Notes: generated by a model not told the origin, from the sequence alone. A stretch of DNA of 64,000 nt from Crossiella sp. S99.2 (GCF_023094165.1 NZ_JALMDK010000001.1:496001-560000); one strand, 5' to 3'; shown: positions 15,656-26,276, numbered from the stretch's first letter. Translations and numbers: made by a program.

Positions 15656-15900
15656 GCGAGCACCAGGTGACCCTGCTCGGCAGGGTCGACTGCTACGCCT
15701 GCGAGGTCGCCAAGGCCGATCTCGAACGCATCTGCGGCGAGATCGGCATCGAGCTGACCGTGGTCGACGTGGACACCGACACCGAACTGCGCGCCGAGTA
15801 CGGCGACATGGTGCCGGTGATCCTGATCAACGGCGAGGAACACGGCTACTGGAAGGTCGAGGAAGAGCGCTTCCGGGCCGCCCTGCGCAGCTGGGGCTAG
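15652..15900 (+). CDS. glutaredoxin-like thiol redox protein
   Basis: 82 residues, GTG start inside the dehydrogenase stop. The active site is RVDCYACEVAK (Cys14, Cys17), followed by the cis-Pro strand MVPVILINGEEHGYWKV. Length and motif match the DUF836/glutaredoxin-2-like family. M. tuberculosis has such a protein (Rv0508) just before hemA, so position agrees. It probably handles cytoplasmic disulfides. Its stop overlaps that of the convergent gene. Confidence 0.87.
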   Translation: MSEHQVTLLGRVDCYACEVAKADLERICGEIGIELTVVDVDTDTELRAEYGDMVPVILINGEEHGYWKVEEERFRAALRSWG

Positions 15901-16364
15901 CGCTTGCACTTCTCCGCGAGCTGTTTGAGCGTGGCGTCCAGGTAGAGCCGGTCGCCGCGGGTCATCGCGTCCTTGACCACGCCGGCGGCGATCTCGCATT
16001 CGCCGGTCTGCAGGCGCTTCATGTGCATTTCCAGCACCTCGCGGCGGGCGGCGCTGGCCTCGTCGCGGGCGGTGTCGGCCTCCGCGCGGGCGGCGCTGAT
16101 CCGCTTGTCGGCGTCCTTGATCCGGCGCTGGTTCTGCTCGGCCTGCAGGCCGTTCATCGCGGCCCGGCTCTCCGCCTGGGTCAGCATGACCGCCAGCACC
16201 GTGGTGCCGGTGAGCAGCAGCGCGCAGGCCACGATCAGCGAGATGAGCAGCGGCTTGCCCGTCCTGGCCGGGCCTGCGGCCTCGTACTCCGGCGGCAGTG
16301 GGTTCATGCCCGCGCCGAAGACGGGTGACGGCGGCAGCGTGACGGCCGGTTCCTGCTGGTCCAT
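15897..16364 (-). CDS. single-pass membrane protein with coiled coil
   Basis: 155 residues from ATG 16364, chosen for a GGGGGGAA ribosome binding site; an in-frame start at 16397 is weaker. A Pro-rich N-terminus of ~35 residues leads to one membrane segment (LLISLIVACALLLTGTTVLAVML). A charged coiled-coil follows (roughly residues 65-115), then a short C-terminal part with two Cys. No family recognised. It stands alone between convergent and divergent neighbours. Confidence 0.75.
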   Translation of the reverse strand: MDQQEPAVTLPPSPVFGAGMNPLPPEYEAAGPARTGKPLLISLIVACALLLTGTTVLAVMLTQAESRAAMNGLQAEQNQRRIKDADKRISAARAEADTARDEASAARREVLEMHMKRLQTGECEIAAGVVKDAMTRGDRLYLDATLKQLAEKCKR

Positions 16365-16459
16365 GGTGGTTCCCCCCGAGAATGGTGCCTTCGCCAATGC
16401 TTACCGGTTTCTGACGGTCCGCCGTTACCTGATGTGAACCGGGTCGCGGCAGGCGTCGA

Positions 16460-18001
16460 ATGGAGGACATGGACACCCCGCGCATCCCGGCGCCCGCCGC
16501 CGCCCTGATCGGCCTGCTGGGCGTGCTCGCCGCGCTGGGCGCGGGCCACCTGGTCGCCGGGGTGCTGGAGCCGGGCGCCTCGCCGCTGGTGGCCGTGGGC
16601 AACGCCGCCATCGACCTGACCCCGGCGGTGGTCAAGGACTTCGCGGTGCGCGCCTTCGGCACCGCGGACAAGCTGGTGCTGCTGGCGGGCATGGCCGTGG
16701 TGCTGGCCGGGCTGGGCGTGCTGGCCGGACTGCTGTCCCGGCGGGCGCCGCGGGCCGGGCAGGCGCTCGCGGTGGCGCTGGGCGCGCTGGCGATGCTCGC
16801 CGTGTACACCCGGCCCGACCTCGGCCAGTTCGCCCTGCTGGCGCCCGCGGCGAGCCTGTTCGCCGGACTGGGCGCGTTCACCTGGCTGCATGGCCGCGCG
16901 CTGGCTGTGCGGGCCGCTGACGGCCTGGCCGAAGACCGCCGCCGGTTCCTGCTGGGGTCGGTCGCCCTCGCCGCCGGGGCCGGGCTGAGCGGCCTGGCCG
17001 GGCAACTGCTGGGCCGCCGGGTCGACCTGGCCGCCTCGCAGAACGCCGTCGCCCCGGTGCTGCCGCGGGCGGCCAAGGCGGCGCCGATCCCGCCTGGCGC
17101 GGACTTCGCCGCGGACGGCACCCCGACCTTCCTCACCCCCAACGCCGACTTCTACCGGATCGACACCGCCTTCTCAGTGCCCCGGCTGCGCGCCGAGGAC
17201 TGGGAGCTGCGCATCCACGGCATGGTCGAGCGGGAACTGCGGATCTCTTTCGCCGACCTGGTCAACCGGCCGCTTGTGGAGCGCACGATCACCATGACCT
17301 GCGTGTCCAACGAGGTCGGCGGGCCCTACGTGTCCACCGCCACCTTCACCGGCGTGGACCTGCGCGAACTGCTGCTGGAGGCCGGGGTCAAACCCGGCGC
17401 GGACCAGCTGGCCACCACCAGTTCGGACGGCTGGACCTGCGGCACCCCGCTCTCGGTGCTGCTGGAGCCGGACCGGGGCGCGTTGCTGGCCATCGGCATG
17501 AACGGGCAACCGCTGCCCGCCGAGCACGGCTTCCCGGTGCGGATGGTCACACCGGGGCTGTACGGGTACGTGGGCGCGACCAAGTGGATCACCGAGGCCG
17601 AGGTGACCACCTTCGCCGACTTCGACCCGTACTGGATCCGCCGCGGCTGGGCCCGGCTCGGACCGGTCAAGACCCAGTCCAGGGTGGACCGGCCCACCGG
17701 CTTCGCCAAGGTGCCCGCGGGCCGGGTGGTGGTGGCGGGCACGGCCTGGGCCCAGCACACCGGAGTGTCCACAGTGGAGGTTCGGATGGACGGCGGCCCT
17801 TGGCGCACAGCCACTTTGAGTGCTGAGTCCACTGTGGACACTTGGCGGATGTGGCGGACCGAGTTCGACCTCGCGCCCGGCGGGCACACGGTGGAATGCC
17901 GGGCCACCGATCGTGCCGGCTACGTCCAGACCGCCCAGCGGGCCGAGGTGGTGCCGGACGGGGCGACCGGGTGGCATTCGAAATTCTTCACCGTGACCTG
18001 A
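16460..18001 (+). CDS. membrane-anchored molybdopterin oxidoreductase (sulfite oxidase fold)
   Basis: 513 residues. The N-terminal ~200 residues hold about five hydrophobic segments. From ~residue 215 comes a SUOX-type molybdopterin domain: IHGMVERELRISFADL, VERTITMTCVSNEVGGPYVS with the Cys (about residue 281) that would bind Mo, LPAEHGFPVRMVTPGLYGYVGATKW and a C-terminal Ig-like dimerisation domain (GGPWRTATL). The catalytic domain is probably outside the membrane. Sulfite is the family's substrate but is not proven here. GGAGGA lies inside the first codons, so ATG 16469 is an alternative start. Confidence 0.88.
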   Translation: MEDMDTPRIPAPAAALIGLLGVLAALGAGHLVAGVLEPGASPLVAVGNAAIDLTPAVVKDFAVRAFGTADKLVLLAGMAVVLAGLGVLAGLLSRRAPRAGQALAVALGALAMLAVYTRPDLGQFALLAPAASLFAGLGAFTWLHGRALAVRAADGLAEDRRRFLLGSVALAAGAGLSGLAGQLLGRRVDLAASQNAVAPVLPRAAKAAPIPPGADFAADGTPTFLTPNADFYRIDTAFSVPRLRAEDWELRIHGMVERELRISFADLVNRPLVERTITMTCVSNEVGGPYVSTATFTGVDLRELLLEAGVKPGADQLATTSSDGWTCGTPLSVLLEPDRGALLAIGMNGQPLPAEHGFPVRMVTPGLYGYVGATKWITEAEVTTFADFDPYWIRRGWARLGPVKTQSRVDRPTGFAKVPAGRVVVAGTAWAQHTGVSTVEVRMDGGPWRTATLSAESTVDTWRMWRTEFDLAPGGHTVECRATDRAGYVQTAQRAEVVPDGATGWHSKFFTVT

Positions 18002-18371
18002 TCGTGATAAACCGGGCAAAGGCGCAGATCACCGGATCCGGTGACAGCCGGACGGCGGCATCCCGGCCGCCGCCGCGGACGGCTCCGCCTGCCTCCGAGT
18101 GCCCGGGTTCGCCGGACACCCGGCCGGGGGCTTGACAGCCCAGGTAGACGGCTCGGCGTCGTGAGCGAGACCACATCCGCCTCAGCGCGCGCAGGCCCCT
18201 ATAGCACAACTCCGAAGGACGCTGGTCACGCCCTTGTTCGGCGACTTTGTGCATGTGTTCACAAGTGGCTACCGTATAAGCAGTCACCCGGGTGGACGTG
18301 CGAGTTCGGGGCTCAGCGCGCTCAGGCACCTGTGTCGGTGACCTCAGTGTGTTCGGTGAGGGAGTTAACGC
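18002..18371 (+). other. 370-base intergenic region before rex
   Basis: It holds a perfect 16-base palindrome (18029-18044), a GC-rich hairpin (18054-18059 with 18066-18071) that may end the oxidoreductase transcript, and the Rex operator/promoter at 18247-18275. The predicted rex leader is about 90 bases, with GAGGGAG before the GTG start. I see no gene in it. Confidence 0.6.
18247..18275 (+). promoter_or_regulatory. Rex operator (ROP) overlapping the rex-hemACD promoter
   Basis: TTGTGCATGTGTTCACAA at 18247-18264 matches the Rex consensus TTGTGAANNNNTTCACAA with one mismatch. TTGTGC (18247-18252) can serve as -35 and TACCGT (18270-18275) as -10, with a 17-base spacer, so bound Rex would block polymerase. 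Streptomyces coelicolor rex-hemACD is known to be self-regulated in this way. Confidence 0.85.
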
Positions 18372-19186
18372 GTGACGGCGCAGCGGAACGAGGGGCGAAC
18401 GGCCCCGGCCGGCAGCTCCGAGACGGTCGCTCAGGACTCGCTCGCCCCCGAGGTGCCCAGCGCCCGTGAACGCGCCAGGGCCATCCCGGAGGCGGCCGTC
18501 GCCCGGCTCGCGGTCTACCTGCGCGTGCTCTCCACCATGGCCGAACAGGGTGTGACCACCATCTCCAGCGAGGAGCTGGCCGCGGCGGCCGGGGTGAACT
18601 CGGCCAAGCTGCGCAAGGACCTCTCCTACATCGGCTCCTACGGCACCCGCGGCGTCGGCTACGACGTGGAGGTGCTGGTCGACCAGATCGAGCGCATCCT
18701 CGGCCTGACCCGCAAGCACAGTGTCGCGGTGGTCGGCATCGGCAACCTGGGCCACGCGCTGGCCAACTACGGCGGGTTCCCCGGCCGCGGGTTCCCGGTG
18801 GCCGCCCTCTTCGACGTCGACCCGGACCTGATGGGCGTCCCGGTGGGCGGCATCCCGGTCGAGCACGTGGACGACATCCCGACCGTCTGCGCCGAGCGCG
18901 AGGTGACCATCGGGGTCATCGCCACGCCGCCGGCGGCAGCTCAGCTTGTCTGTGACCGTTTGGTCTCCGCCGGTGTGCAATGCATCCTGAACTTCGCACC
19001 GGTCGTGCTCCAGGTCCCGGACGACATCGAGGTGCGCAAGGTCGACTTGGCGGTGGAGATGCAGATCCTGTCCTTCCACGTGGCCCGTCGCGCCGATGAG
19101 GCGACGGAGCACGAGGCGTCCGCCGGCGCCGCCACCAGGGCCAACGGGGCCCGGGTCGCAGCCGCCGACCAGGTGGGGGTGCGTCC

Positions 19187-19190
<4 letters not shown>
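18372..19190 (+). CDS. rex: redox-sensing transcriptional repressor Rex
   Basis: 272 residues, GTG start. After a ~35-residue variable start comes the winged helix domain ([51 protein letters not shown]). The Rossmann NAD(H) domain follows ([38 protein letters not shown]). Rex leaves its operators when NADH/NAD+ rises. The operator upstream implies autoregulation together with hemA, hemC and hemD, tying haem supply to respiratory demand. hemA starts inside its stop. Confidence 0.97.
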
Positions 19191-20556
<1,366 letters not shown>

Positions 20557-20560
<4 letters not shown>

Positions 20561-21513
20561 AGCGGACCTTGCGCATCGGCACGCGGGGAAGCGCCCTCGC
20601 CCTCGCCCAGACCGGCACTGTCGCGCAGGCTCTGGAGCAGGCAGGCGCAACCGTGGAGATAGTCACCGTGTCCACCCCCGGTGACCGCTCCTCCGCGCCC
20701 ATCCCGGAGATCGGCATCGGGGTGTTCACCTCGGCCCTGCGCGACGCGCTGGCCGCGGGCGAGATCGACGTCGCCGTGCACTCCTACAAGGACCTGCCCA
20801 CCGCGCCCGACCCCCGGCTGTCCCTGGCCGCGGTGCCCCGGCGCGAGGACCCCAGGGACGCGCTGTGTGCCAGGGACGGGCTCACGCTGGGCGAACTGCC
20901 CGCGGGTGCGGTCATCGGCACCGGCTCGCCGCGGCGGACCGCGCAGCTCAACGCGCTGGGCCTGGGCTGGGAGATCAAGCCGATCCGCGGCAACGTGGAC
21001 ACCCGGCTGAAGAAGGTCGTCAACGGCGAGCTGGACGCGGTGGTGCTGGCCAGGGCCGGGCTCGCCCGGCTCGGCAGGCTGGACGCGATCACCGAATCGC
21101 TCGACCCGTTGCAGATGTTGCCAGCGCCGGCACAGGGCGCCCTCGCGGTGGAATGCCGCGTTGCCGACGTGGACACCGAGCACCTGCTCCGGGCCACGTT
21201 GGACGATCAGGCCAGCCGCGCCGCGGTCACCGCGGAGCGAGCGATGCTCGCTGCTCTGGAAGCGGGCTGTAGCGCGCCGATCGGCGCGCTGGCCGACGTG
21301 GTGGAGGACCTGGACGAGGACGGTCGCGTGGTTGAGCGGCTGTCCCTGCGTGGGGTAGCCGCGACGCCGCAGAACGATTTGCTGCGCGCATCCGCCATCG
21401 GAGAGATGACCGCAGCAGAGCAGCTCGGCAAGGCATTGGCCGCTGAGCTGCTCGACCTTGGCGCCGCCGCGCTCAGCGGCCCCAGGGGAGTGAACGAAAT
21501 GGGGAGTGCCTGA
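20557..21513 (+). CDS. hemC: hydroxymethylbilane synthase (porphobilinogen deaminase)
   Basis: 318 residues, GTG overlapping the hemA stop. It joins four porphobilinogens into hydroxymethylbilane. [37 protein letters not shown] and GNVDTRL are the substrate and cofactor loops. Cys238 in [10 protein letters not shown] carries the dipyrromethane cofactor. hemD starts at its last base. Confidence 0.98.
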
Positions 21514-23042
21514 TGACCCGCGCACGCAAGACCCCCGGACGGATCGCCTTCGTGGGCTCCGGTCCCGGCGACCTGGGCCTGCTCACCGTCCGGGCGCAGC
21601 AGTTGCTCACCACCGCCGAGCTGGTGGTGACCGACCCCGACGTGCCTGCCGAAGTGCTGGCGCTGGCCCCCGAGGGCATCGAGGTCCGCCCGGCCGTGGG
21701 TGACCCGGCCGATGTGGCCAAGGATCTGGCCACCGAGGCCCGCAACGGCCGTTCGGTGATCCGCCTGGTCGCGGGCGACCCGCTGACCGCCGACGCGGTG
21801 GTGGCCGAGGCCCAGGCCGTGGCCAAGACCAACGTCGCCTTCGACGTCATCCCCGGTGTCGCCGCAGGCACCGCGGTGCCCGCCTACGCGGGTGTCGCGC
21901 TCGGCGCGGTGCACACCGAGGCCGATGTCCGCGGCAGCGTGGACTGGGCCGCACTGGCAGGCGCCCCCGGCACCCTGGTGCTGCACGCCTCGGCCAGCCA
22001 CCTCGCCGAGGCGGCGTCCTCGCTGGTGGAATACGGCCTGGCGCCGCAGACCCCGGCCGCGGTCACCACCGAGGGCACCAGCTGCGCCCAGCGCACCATC
22101 GACTCCACGCTGGCCGCGCTGGCCGCCGACGCCGGTGACCTGACCGGTCCGCTGGTGGTCACCGTGGGCAGCTCGGTGGGCAACCGGAACAAGCTCTCCT
22201 GGTGGGAGTCCCGCGCCCTCTACGGCTGGCGGGTGCTGGTGCCGCGCACCAAGGAGCAGGCTGGCGAGATGAGCGACCGGCTGCGCGCGCACGGCGCCAT
22301 CCCGGTCGAGGTGCCCACCATCTCGGTGGAGCCGCCGCGCAGCCCCGCTCAGATGGAGCGCGCGGTCAAGGGCCTGGTCGACGGGCGCTACCAGTGGGTG
22401 ATCTTCACCTCCACCAACGCGGTCCGCGCGGTGTGGGAGAAGTTCGAGGAGTTCGGCCTGGACGCCCGCGCGTTCTCCGGCGTCAAGATCGCCTGTATCG
22501 GCGAGGCGACTGCGGAGAAGGTGCGCTCCTTCGGCATCACCCCGGAACTGGTGCCCTCCGGCGACCAGTCCAGCGAGGGCCTGCTCGCCGACTTCCCGCC
22601 GCACGACGACATCTTCGACCCGGTGGACCGGATCCTGTTGCCGCGCGCGGACATCGCCACCGAGACGCTGGCCGCCGGCCTGCGTGAGCGGGGCTGGGAG
22701 CCCGACGACGTGACCGCGTACCGCACGGTGCGCGCCGCGCCGCCGCCCGCGGACACCCGCGAGATGATCAAGACCGGCGGGTTCGACGCGGTGTGCTTCA
22801 CCTCGTCCTCCACCGTGCGGAACCTGGTCGGCATCGCGGGCAAGCCGCACACCCGCACCATCGTGGCCTGCATCGGCCCGCAGACCGCGGAGACCGCGAT
22901 CGAGTTCGGCCTGCGGGTGGACGTGCAGCCCGAACTCGCCCAGGTCCCCTCCCTGGTCGACGCGCTGGCCGACCACGCGGCCCGGCTGCGCGCCGAGGGT
23001 GCGCTGCCGCCGCCCCGCAAGACCAAGCGTGCGCGGCGCTGA
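21513..23042 (+). CDS. hemD: uroporphyrinogen-III synthase fused to a divergent SUMT-like domain
   Basis: 509 residues. Residues ~10-230 resemble a tetrapyrrole methylase: FVGSGPGDLGLLTVRAQQLL and VIPGVAAG are kept, but the usual LKGGDP loop reads RLVAGDP and the following signature is lost. Residues ~240-495 are a HemD domain (VLVPRTKEQAGEMSDRLR, FTSTNAVRAVWEKF, GEATAEKVRSFG, FTSSSTVRNLVG, IGPQTAETAIEFG). Such fusions are common in actinobacteria. HemD activity is likely; methylase activity is doubtful. A Lys/Arg tail ends the protein and a terminator follows. Confidence 0.93.
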   Translation: MTRARKTPGRIAFVGSGPGDLGLLTVRAQQLLTTAELVVTDPDVPAEVLALAPEGIEVRPAVGDPADVAKDLATEARNGRSVIRLVAGDPLTADAVVAEAQAVAKTNVAFDVIPGVAAGTAVPAYAGVALGAVHTEADVRGSVDWAALAGAPGTLVLHASASHLAEAASSLVEYGLAPQTPAAVTTEGTSCAQRTIDSTLAALAADAGDLTGPLVVTVGSSVGNRNKLSWWESRALYGWRVLVPRTKEQAGEMSDRLRAHGAIPVEVPTISVEPPRSPAQMERAVKGLVDGRYQWVIFTSTNAVRAVWEKFEEFGLDARAFSGVKIACIGEATAEKVRSFGITPELVPSGDQSSEGLLADFPPHDDIFDPVDRILLPRADIATETLAAGLRERGWEPDDVTAYRTVRAAPPPADTREMIKTGGFDAVCFTSSSTVRNLVGIAGKPHTRTIVACIGPQTAETAIEFGLRVDVQPELAQVPSLVDALADHAARLRAEGALPPPRKTKRARR

Positions 23043-23061
23043 AGCTGAAGCAGTGAGATAG

Positions 23062-23104
23062 CAGTGGCGCTCCCGCGTTGACCGGGGAGCGCCACTGTCC
23101 TTTT
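23062..23104 (+). terminator. Rho-independent terminator between hemD and hemB
   Basis: A perfect 13-base stem (23062-23074 with 23085-23097) with a 10-base loop is followed by TCCTTTT. This would end the rex-hemACD transcript or reduce read-through into hemB. Confidence 0.85.
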
Positions 23105-23134
23105 CGGACTCGTATTCGCAAGGGAGTACCGGCA

Positions 23135-24112
23135 GTGTTCCCGTCCCACCGTCCCCGTCGCCTGCGCACCACCCCGGCGTTGCGCCGCCTGGTCGCCGAG
23201 ACCACCGTGCGCCCGCAGCACCTGGTGCTGCCCATGTTCGTCAAGGAGGGCGCGGCCGAACCGAACGCGATCCGCTCCATGCCCGGGGTGTACCAGCACT
23301 CCATGGACTCGCTGCGCAAAGCCGCGGTGGAGGCGGTGCAGGCCGGGGTCGGCGGCATCATGCTCTTCGGCGTGCCCACGACCAAGGACGCCACCGGCTC
23401 CGGCGGGGTGGATCCGGACGGCATCCTCAACGTCGCGCTGCGGGAGCTGCGCAGCGAACTCGGCGACGCCACCGTGCTCATGTCGGACTGCTGCCTGGAC
23501 GAGTTCACCGACCACGGCCACTGCGGCGTGCTCGCCCCGGACGGTTCGGTGGACAACGACGCCACCCTGACCCTCTACGGCGAGATGGCGATCGCCCAGG
23601 CCAAGGCCGGGGCGCACCTGGTCGGGCCCAGCGGCATGATGGACGGCCAGGTCGGCTTCATCCGCGAGGCGCTCGACGCCGCCGGGCTCACCGACACCGG
23701 CATCCTGGCCTACACCGTCAAGTACGCCTCCGCGCTCTTCGGCCCGTTCCGCGAGGCGGTGGAGTCCCAGCTGGTCGGCGACCGCAAGACTTACCAGCAG
23801 GACCCGGCCAACCTGCGCGAGTCCCTGCGCGAACTGGCCCTGGACCTGGCCGAGGGCGCCGACCTGGTCATGGTCAAGCCCGCGCTGCCCTACCTGGACG
23901 TGCTCAGCGAGGTCGCCAAGAACAGCGATGTGCCGGTCGCGGCCTACCAGATCTCCGGTGAGTACGCGATGGTCGAGGCGGCCGCGGCCAACGGCTGGAT
24001 CGACCGGGACCGCACCGTGCTGGAGACCCTCACCTCGATCCGGCGGGCCGGCGCGGACATCGTGCTGACCTACTGGGCCACCGAGGCCGCGCAGTGGCTG
24101 GACCGCGGATGA
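23135..24112 (+). CDS. hemB: porphobilinogen synthase (5-aminolevulinate dehydratase)
   Basis: 325 residues from GTG 23135, chosen for AGGGAG at 23121-23126. It condenses two 5-aminolevulinates. The Schiff-base lysines are in [16 protein letters not shown] and [10 protein letters not shown]. The metal loop reads [15 protein letters not shown]: the middle Cys of the zinc triad is replaced by Asp, so metal use may lean to Mg. A terminator separates it from hemD. The next gene starts at its stop (ATGA). Confidence 0.97.
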   Translation: MFPSHRPRRLRTTPALRRLVAETTVRPQHLVLPMFVKEGAAEPNAIRSMPGVYQHSMDSLRKAAVEAVQAGVGGIMLFGVPTTKDATGSGGVDPDGILNVALRELRSELGDATVLMSDCCLDEFTDHGHCGVLAPDGSVDNDATLTLYGEMAIAQAKAGAHLVGPSGMMDGQVGFIREALDAAGLTDTGILAYTVKYASALFGPFREAVESQLVGDRKTYQQDPANLRESLRELALDLAEGADLVMVKPALPYLDVLSEVAKNSDVPVAAYQISGEYAMVEAAAANGWIDRDRTVLETLTSIRRAGADIVLTYWATEAAQWLDRG

Positions 24113-24618
24113 CCGAGGTGCTCATCCCGCCTCGCCAGCTGCTGCTGTCCCGGCGGCTCTGGATCGCCAGCTGTGTGGCCGGGCTGGTCGCGGTGATCTT
24201 CCGGCTCGCCGATCGGCGCGGGCTCAACGACATGCTCGGCCAGCTCGCTCCGCAGCTCACCCTCGGTCAGGTCGACGGCGCGGTGAACCTCGCGGTGGTC
24301 ATGACGGTGGCCCTCCGGCTCGGCGTCATCGCGCTGTTCTGGTGGCTGTCCACCCGGACCGTGCAGGGCGTGGAATGGGCCCGCGTGGTGCTCACCGTGC
24401 TCGGCGGGATGAGCGTGGGCCTCGGCCTGCTCGGGGTGCTCGGACTGGTGGCCGGCTCGGCCTCGGCGGTGGTGGCTCAGCTCGGGATCATCCAGGTCAC
24501 GCTGTCCGTGGTGGTCTTCGGACTGGACGTGGCCGCGCTGGCGATGATGTTCCACCCGAACTCCAGGGCCTACTTCATCGGCGTGCGCAGGACCCGACCA
24601 GGTAACACACCGGCATAG
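24109..24618 (+). CDS. four-segment membrane protein
   Basis: 169 residues, ATG overlapping the hemB stop. About four hydrophobic segments (residues ~18-35, 62-86, 94-121, 125-152). It contains [13 protein letters not shown], a motif that recurs in the next two genes. In M. tuberculosis a membrane gene (Rv0513) also follows hemB. Function unknown. Confidence 0.8.
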   Translation: MTEVLIPPRQLLLSRRLWIASCVAGLVAVIFRLADRRGLNDMLGQLAPQLTLGQVDGAVNLAVVMTVALRLGVIALFWWLSTRTVQGVEWARVVLTVLGGMSVGLGLLGVLGLVAGSASAVVAQLGIIQVTLSVVVFGLDVAALAMMFHPNSRAYFIGVRRTRPGNTPA

Positions 24619-24621
24619 CCG

Positions 24622-24651
24622 TTGGACAGTGTCGGTGGTCGGCCCTAGCGT
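24622..24651 (+). promoter_or_regulatory. leaderless promoter
   Basis: TTGGAC (24622-24627) and TAGCGT (24646-24651) are 18 bases apart. The start falls on GTG 24658, seven bases after the -10. Confidence 0.55.
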
Positions 24652-24657
24652 GAGCGC

Positions 24658-25386
24658 GTGAGCAACCCGTACGACCCCAGCCAGGGTCAACCGCAGTACC
24701 CCCAGCAGCCGGGGTACCCGTCCACTCCGCAGGGCTTCCCGCAGCAGCAGCCGGGCTACGGCCAGCCGCCGCAGCCCGGTTACGGCCAGCCCCAGTACGG
24801 GCAGCCGCAGTACGGCCAGCAGCCCGGTGGCCAGTACCTGCCGCCCGGCATGCCTGGCGGCGGTGGCCCGGTGGCCCGCCCGCAGCAGGTCGAGCTGGCC
24901 TTCTGGATCTGGATCGCCGGCGCCGTGGTCAGCGTGATCGGCTCGGTGCTCGGCTTCATCGGGGCTCGTCAGCAGATCGCCTCGATCATGGAGAGCCAGC
25001 GCACGGTGAACGCCGATCTGCCGCCGGAACTCCAGCAGCGGATCCAGCAGACCGCGGAATCGATCGGCGGCACGGCCCTCATCGTCGGGCTCGTCTTCGG
25101 CATCATCATGGCCGGCCTGTTCGTGATGTTCAGCGTCTTCATGCGCAACGGCCGGAACTGGGCGCGGGTCGTGCTGACCGTGCTCGGCGGTATCGGCATC
25201 GTGGGCGGGCTGTTCAGCCTGGCCGGCGCCGGTTTCCTGGCCAGCCTGCCCGCTGATGGGCCGATCCCGGCCGCCGGGATGACCTCGGTCGGCACCTACC
25301 TGGGCTACCTGCCGCCGCTGTGCGCGATCGCGGGCATCGTGTTCATGTTCCACCGCAACGCCAACTACTACTTCAAGCAGAGCTGA
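24658..25386 (+). CDS. Gln/Pro/Tyr-rich membrane protein
   Basis: 242 residues, GTG at the predicted transcription start. The first ~75 residues are a PQYGQ/QPGYGQ-type low-complexity domain. About four hydrophobic segments follow. [20 protein letters not shown] in the third segment matches its neighbours on both sides. Function unknown. The next gene overlaps its stop. Confidence 0.82.
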   Translation: MSNPYDPSQGQPQYPQQPGYPSTPQGFPQQQPGYGQPPQPGYGQPQYGQPQYGQQPGGQYLPPGMPGGGGPVARPQQVELAFWIWIAGAVVSVIGSVLGFIGARQQIASIMESQRTVNADLPPELQQRIQQTAESIGGTALIVGLVFGIIMAGLFVMFSVFMRNGRNWARVVLTVLGGIGIVGGLFSLAGAGFLASLPADGPIPAAGMTSVGTYLGYLPPLCAIAGIVFMFHRNANYYFKQS

Positions 25387-25811
25387 TGGCGGCTGGGATC
25401 CCGCACCCGGCCTCGATCAGGGTCGCGGTGGGCCTCTGGCTGGCCACCGCGACCTTCGGCGTGCTGAACACGATCTTCTACTGGACCCAGTACGACACCG
25501 TGCGGGACGCGCTGGTCCGGGAGAAGGTGCCGGAGGCGGAGAAGGTCGCCACGACCCTGCTCACCTTCCACAGCACCACGATGGTGTTCTTCGGCATCCT
25601 CTACGTGGCCTTCGGGCTGCTGCTGCGGCAGGGCCGGAACTGGGCGCGGGTGGCGCTGACCGTCACCGCCGTGCTGCACCTCATCTTCACCCTGCGCCAA
25701 GGCCTGACCGCGGAGGGCTTGCTGATCGCGGTCCTGCTCGCCGGGGCGTTGCTCACCTCCTGGTGGCGGACCAGCACCGACTGGCTGCTGGCGGTGAAGA
25801 CCGCGCGGTGA
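25386..25811 (+). CDS. small four-segment membrane protein
   Basis: 141 residues, ATG overlapping the previous stop by one base. Four hydrophobic segments. It contains QGRNWARVALTVTAVLHLIF, the same G-R-N-W-A-R-V turn as the two preceding genes, so the three look like divergent copies of one small membrane domain. Function unknown. Confidence 0.8.
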   Translation: MAAGIPHPASIRVAVGLWLATATFGVLNTIFYWTQYDTVRDALVREKVPEAEKVATTLLTFHSTTMVFFGILYVAFGLLLRQGRNWARVALTVTAVLHLIFTLRQGLTAEGLLIAVLLAGALLTSWWRTSTDWLLAVKTAR

Positions 25812-26263
25812 TCCAGCCCGACGAACCGGCCCCGGTCCTCTTCGCCGAGCCAGGCTCCAGCTACTGGCCGGTGCTCTGGGGACCGGGGTTCGCCGCGGTC
25901 GCGCTGGGGGTGGAACTGCTCACCGGCGGCCGGGTGAACTGGGCGGCCTGGCTGCTCGTCGGCGGCGGATTCGCGGTCGCCGCGCTGGTCTGGACCCAGG
26001 CCAGGCGGCGGCTGTGCTCGGTCTCGCTGACCCCGTACCACCTGCGCTGCGGCCGCGAGCTGCTCGCGGTCGAGCAGGTGGCTGAGGTCGGCGAGGTGGG
26101 CGTGCCGGCAGGCGCCAGGGTGCTCGGCGGCGGGTGGAGCGCGCCCAAGGGCTGCCACGAACTGCCGGTGCGGCTGACCGACGGCTCGGTGCTGCTGGCC
26201 TGGGCCCGGGATGCCGAGGGGCTGCGTGACGCACTGCGACGGCGGTTGGACGCGCGGTCGTGA
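25808..26263 (+). CDS. membrane protein with two N-terminal segments and a small soluble domain
   Basis: 151 residues, GTG overlapping the previous stop. Residues ~20-60 form two membrane segments. The rest is a soluble beta-rich part with LTPYHLRCGRELLAVEQVAEV and HELPVRLTDGSVLLAWARD, reminiscent of small actinobacterial PH-like/DUF3093 proteins, though I cannot assign it. Co-transcribed with the upstream membrane genes. Confidence 0.75.
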   Translation: MIQPDEPAPVLFAEPGSSYWPVLWGPGFAAVALGVELLTGGRVNWAAWLLVGGGFAVAALVWTQARRRLCSVSLTPYHLRCGRELLAVEQVAEVGEVGVPAGARVLGGGWSAPKGCHELPVRLTDGSVLLAWARDAEGLRDALRRRLDARS

Positions 26264-26276
26264 GAAGCTGTCCGGC

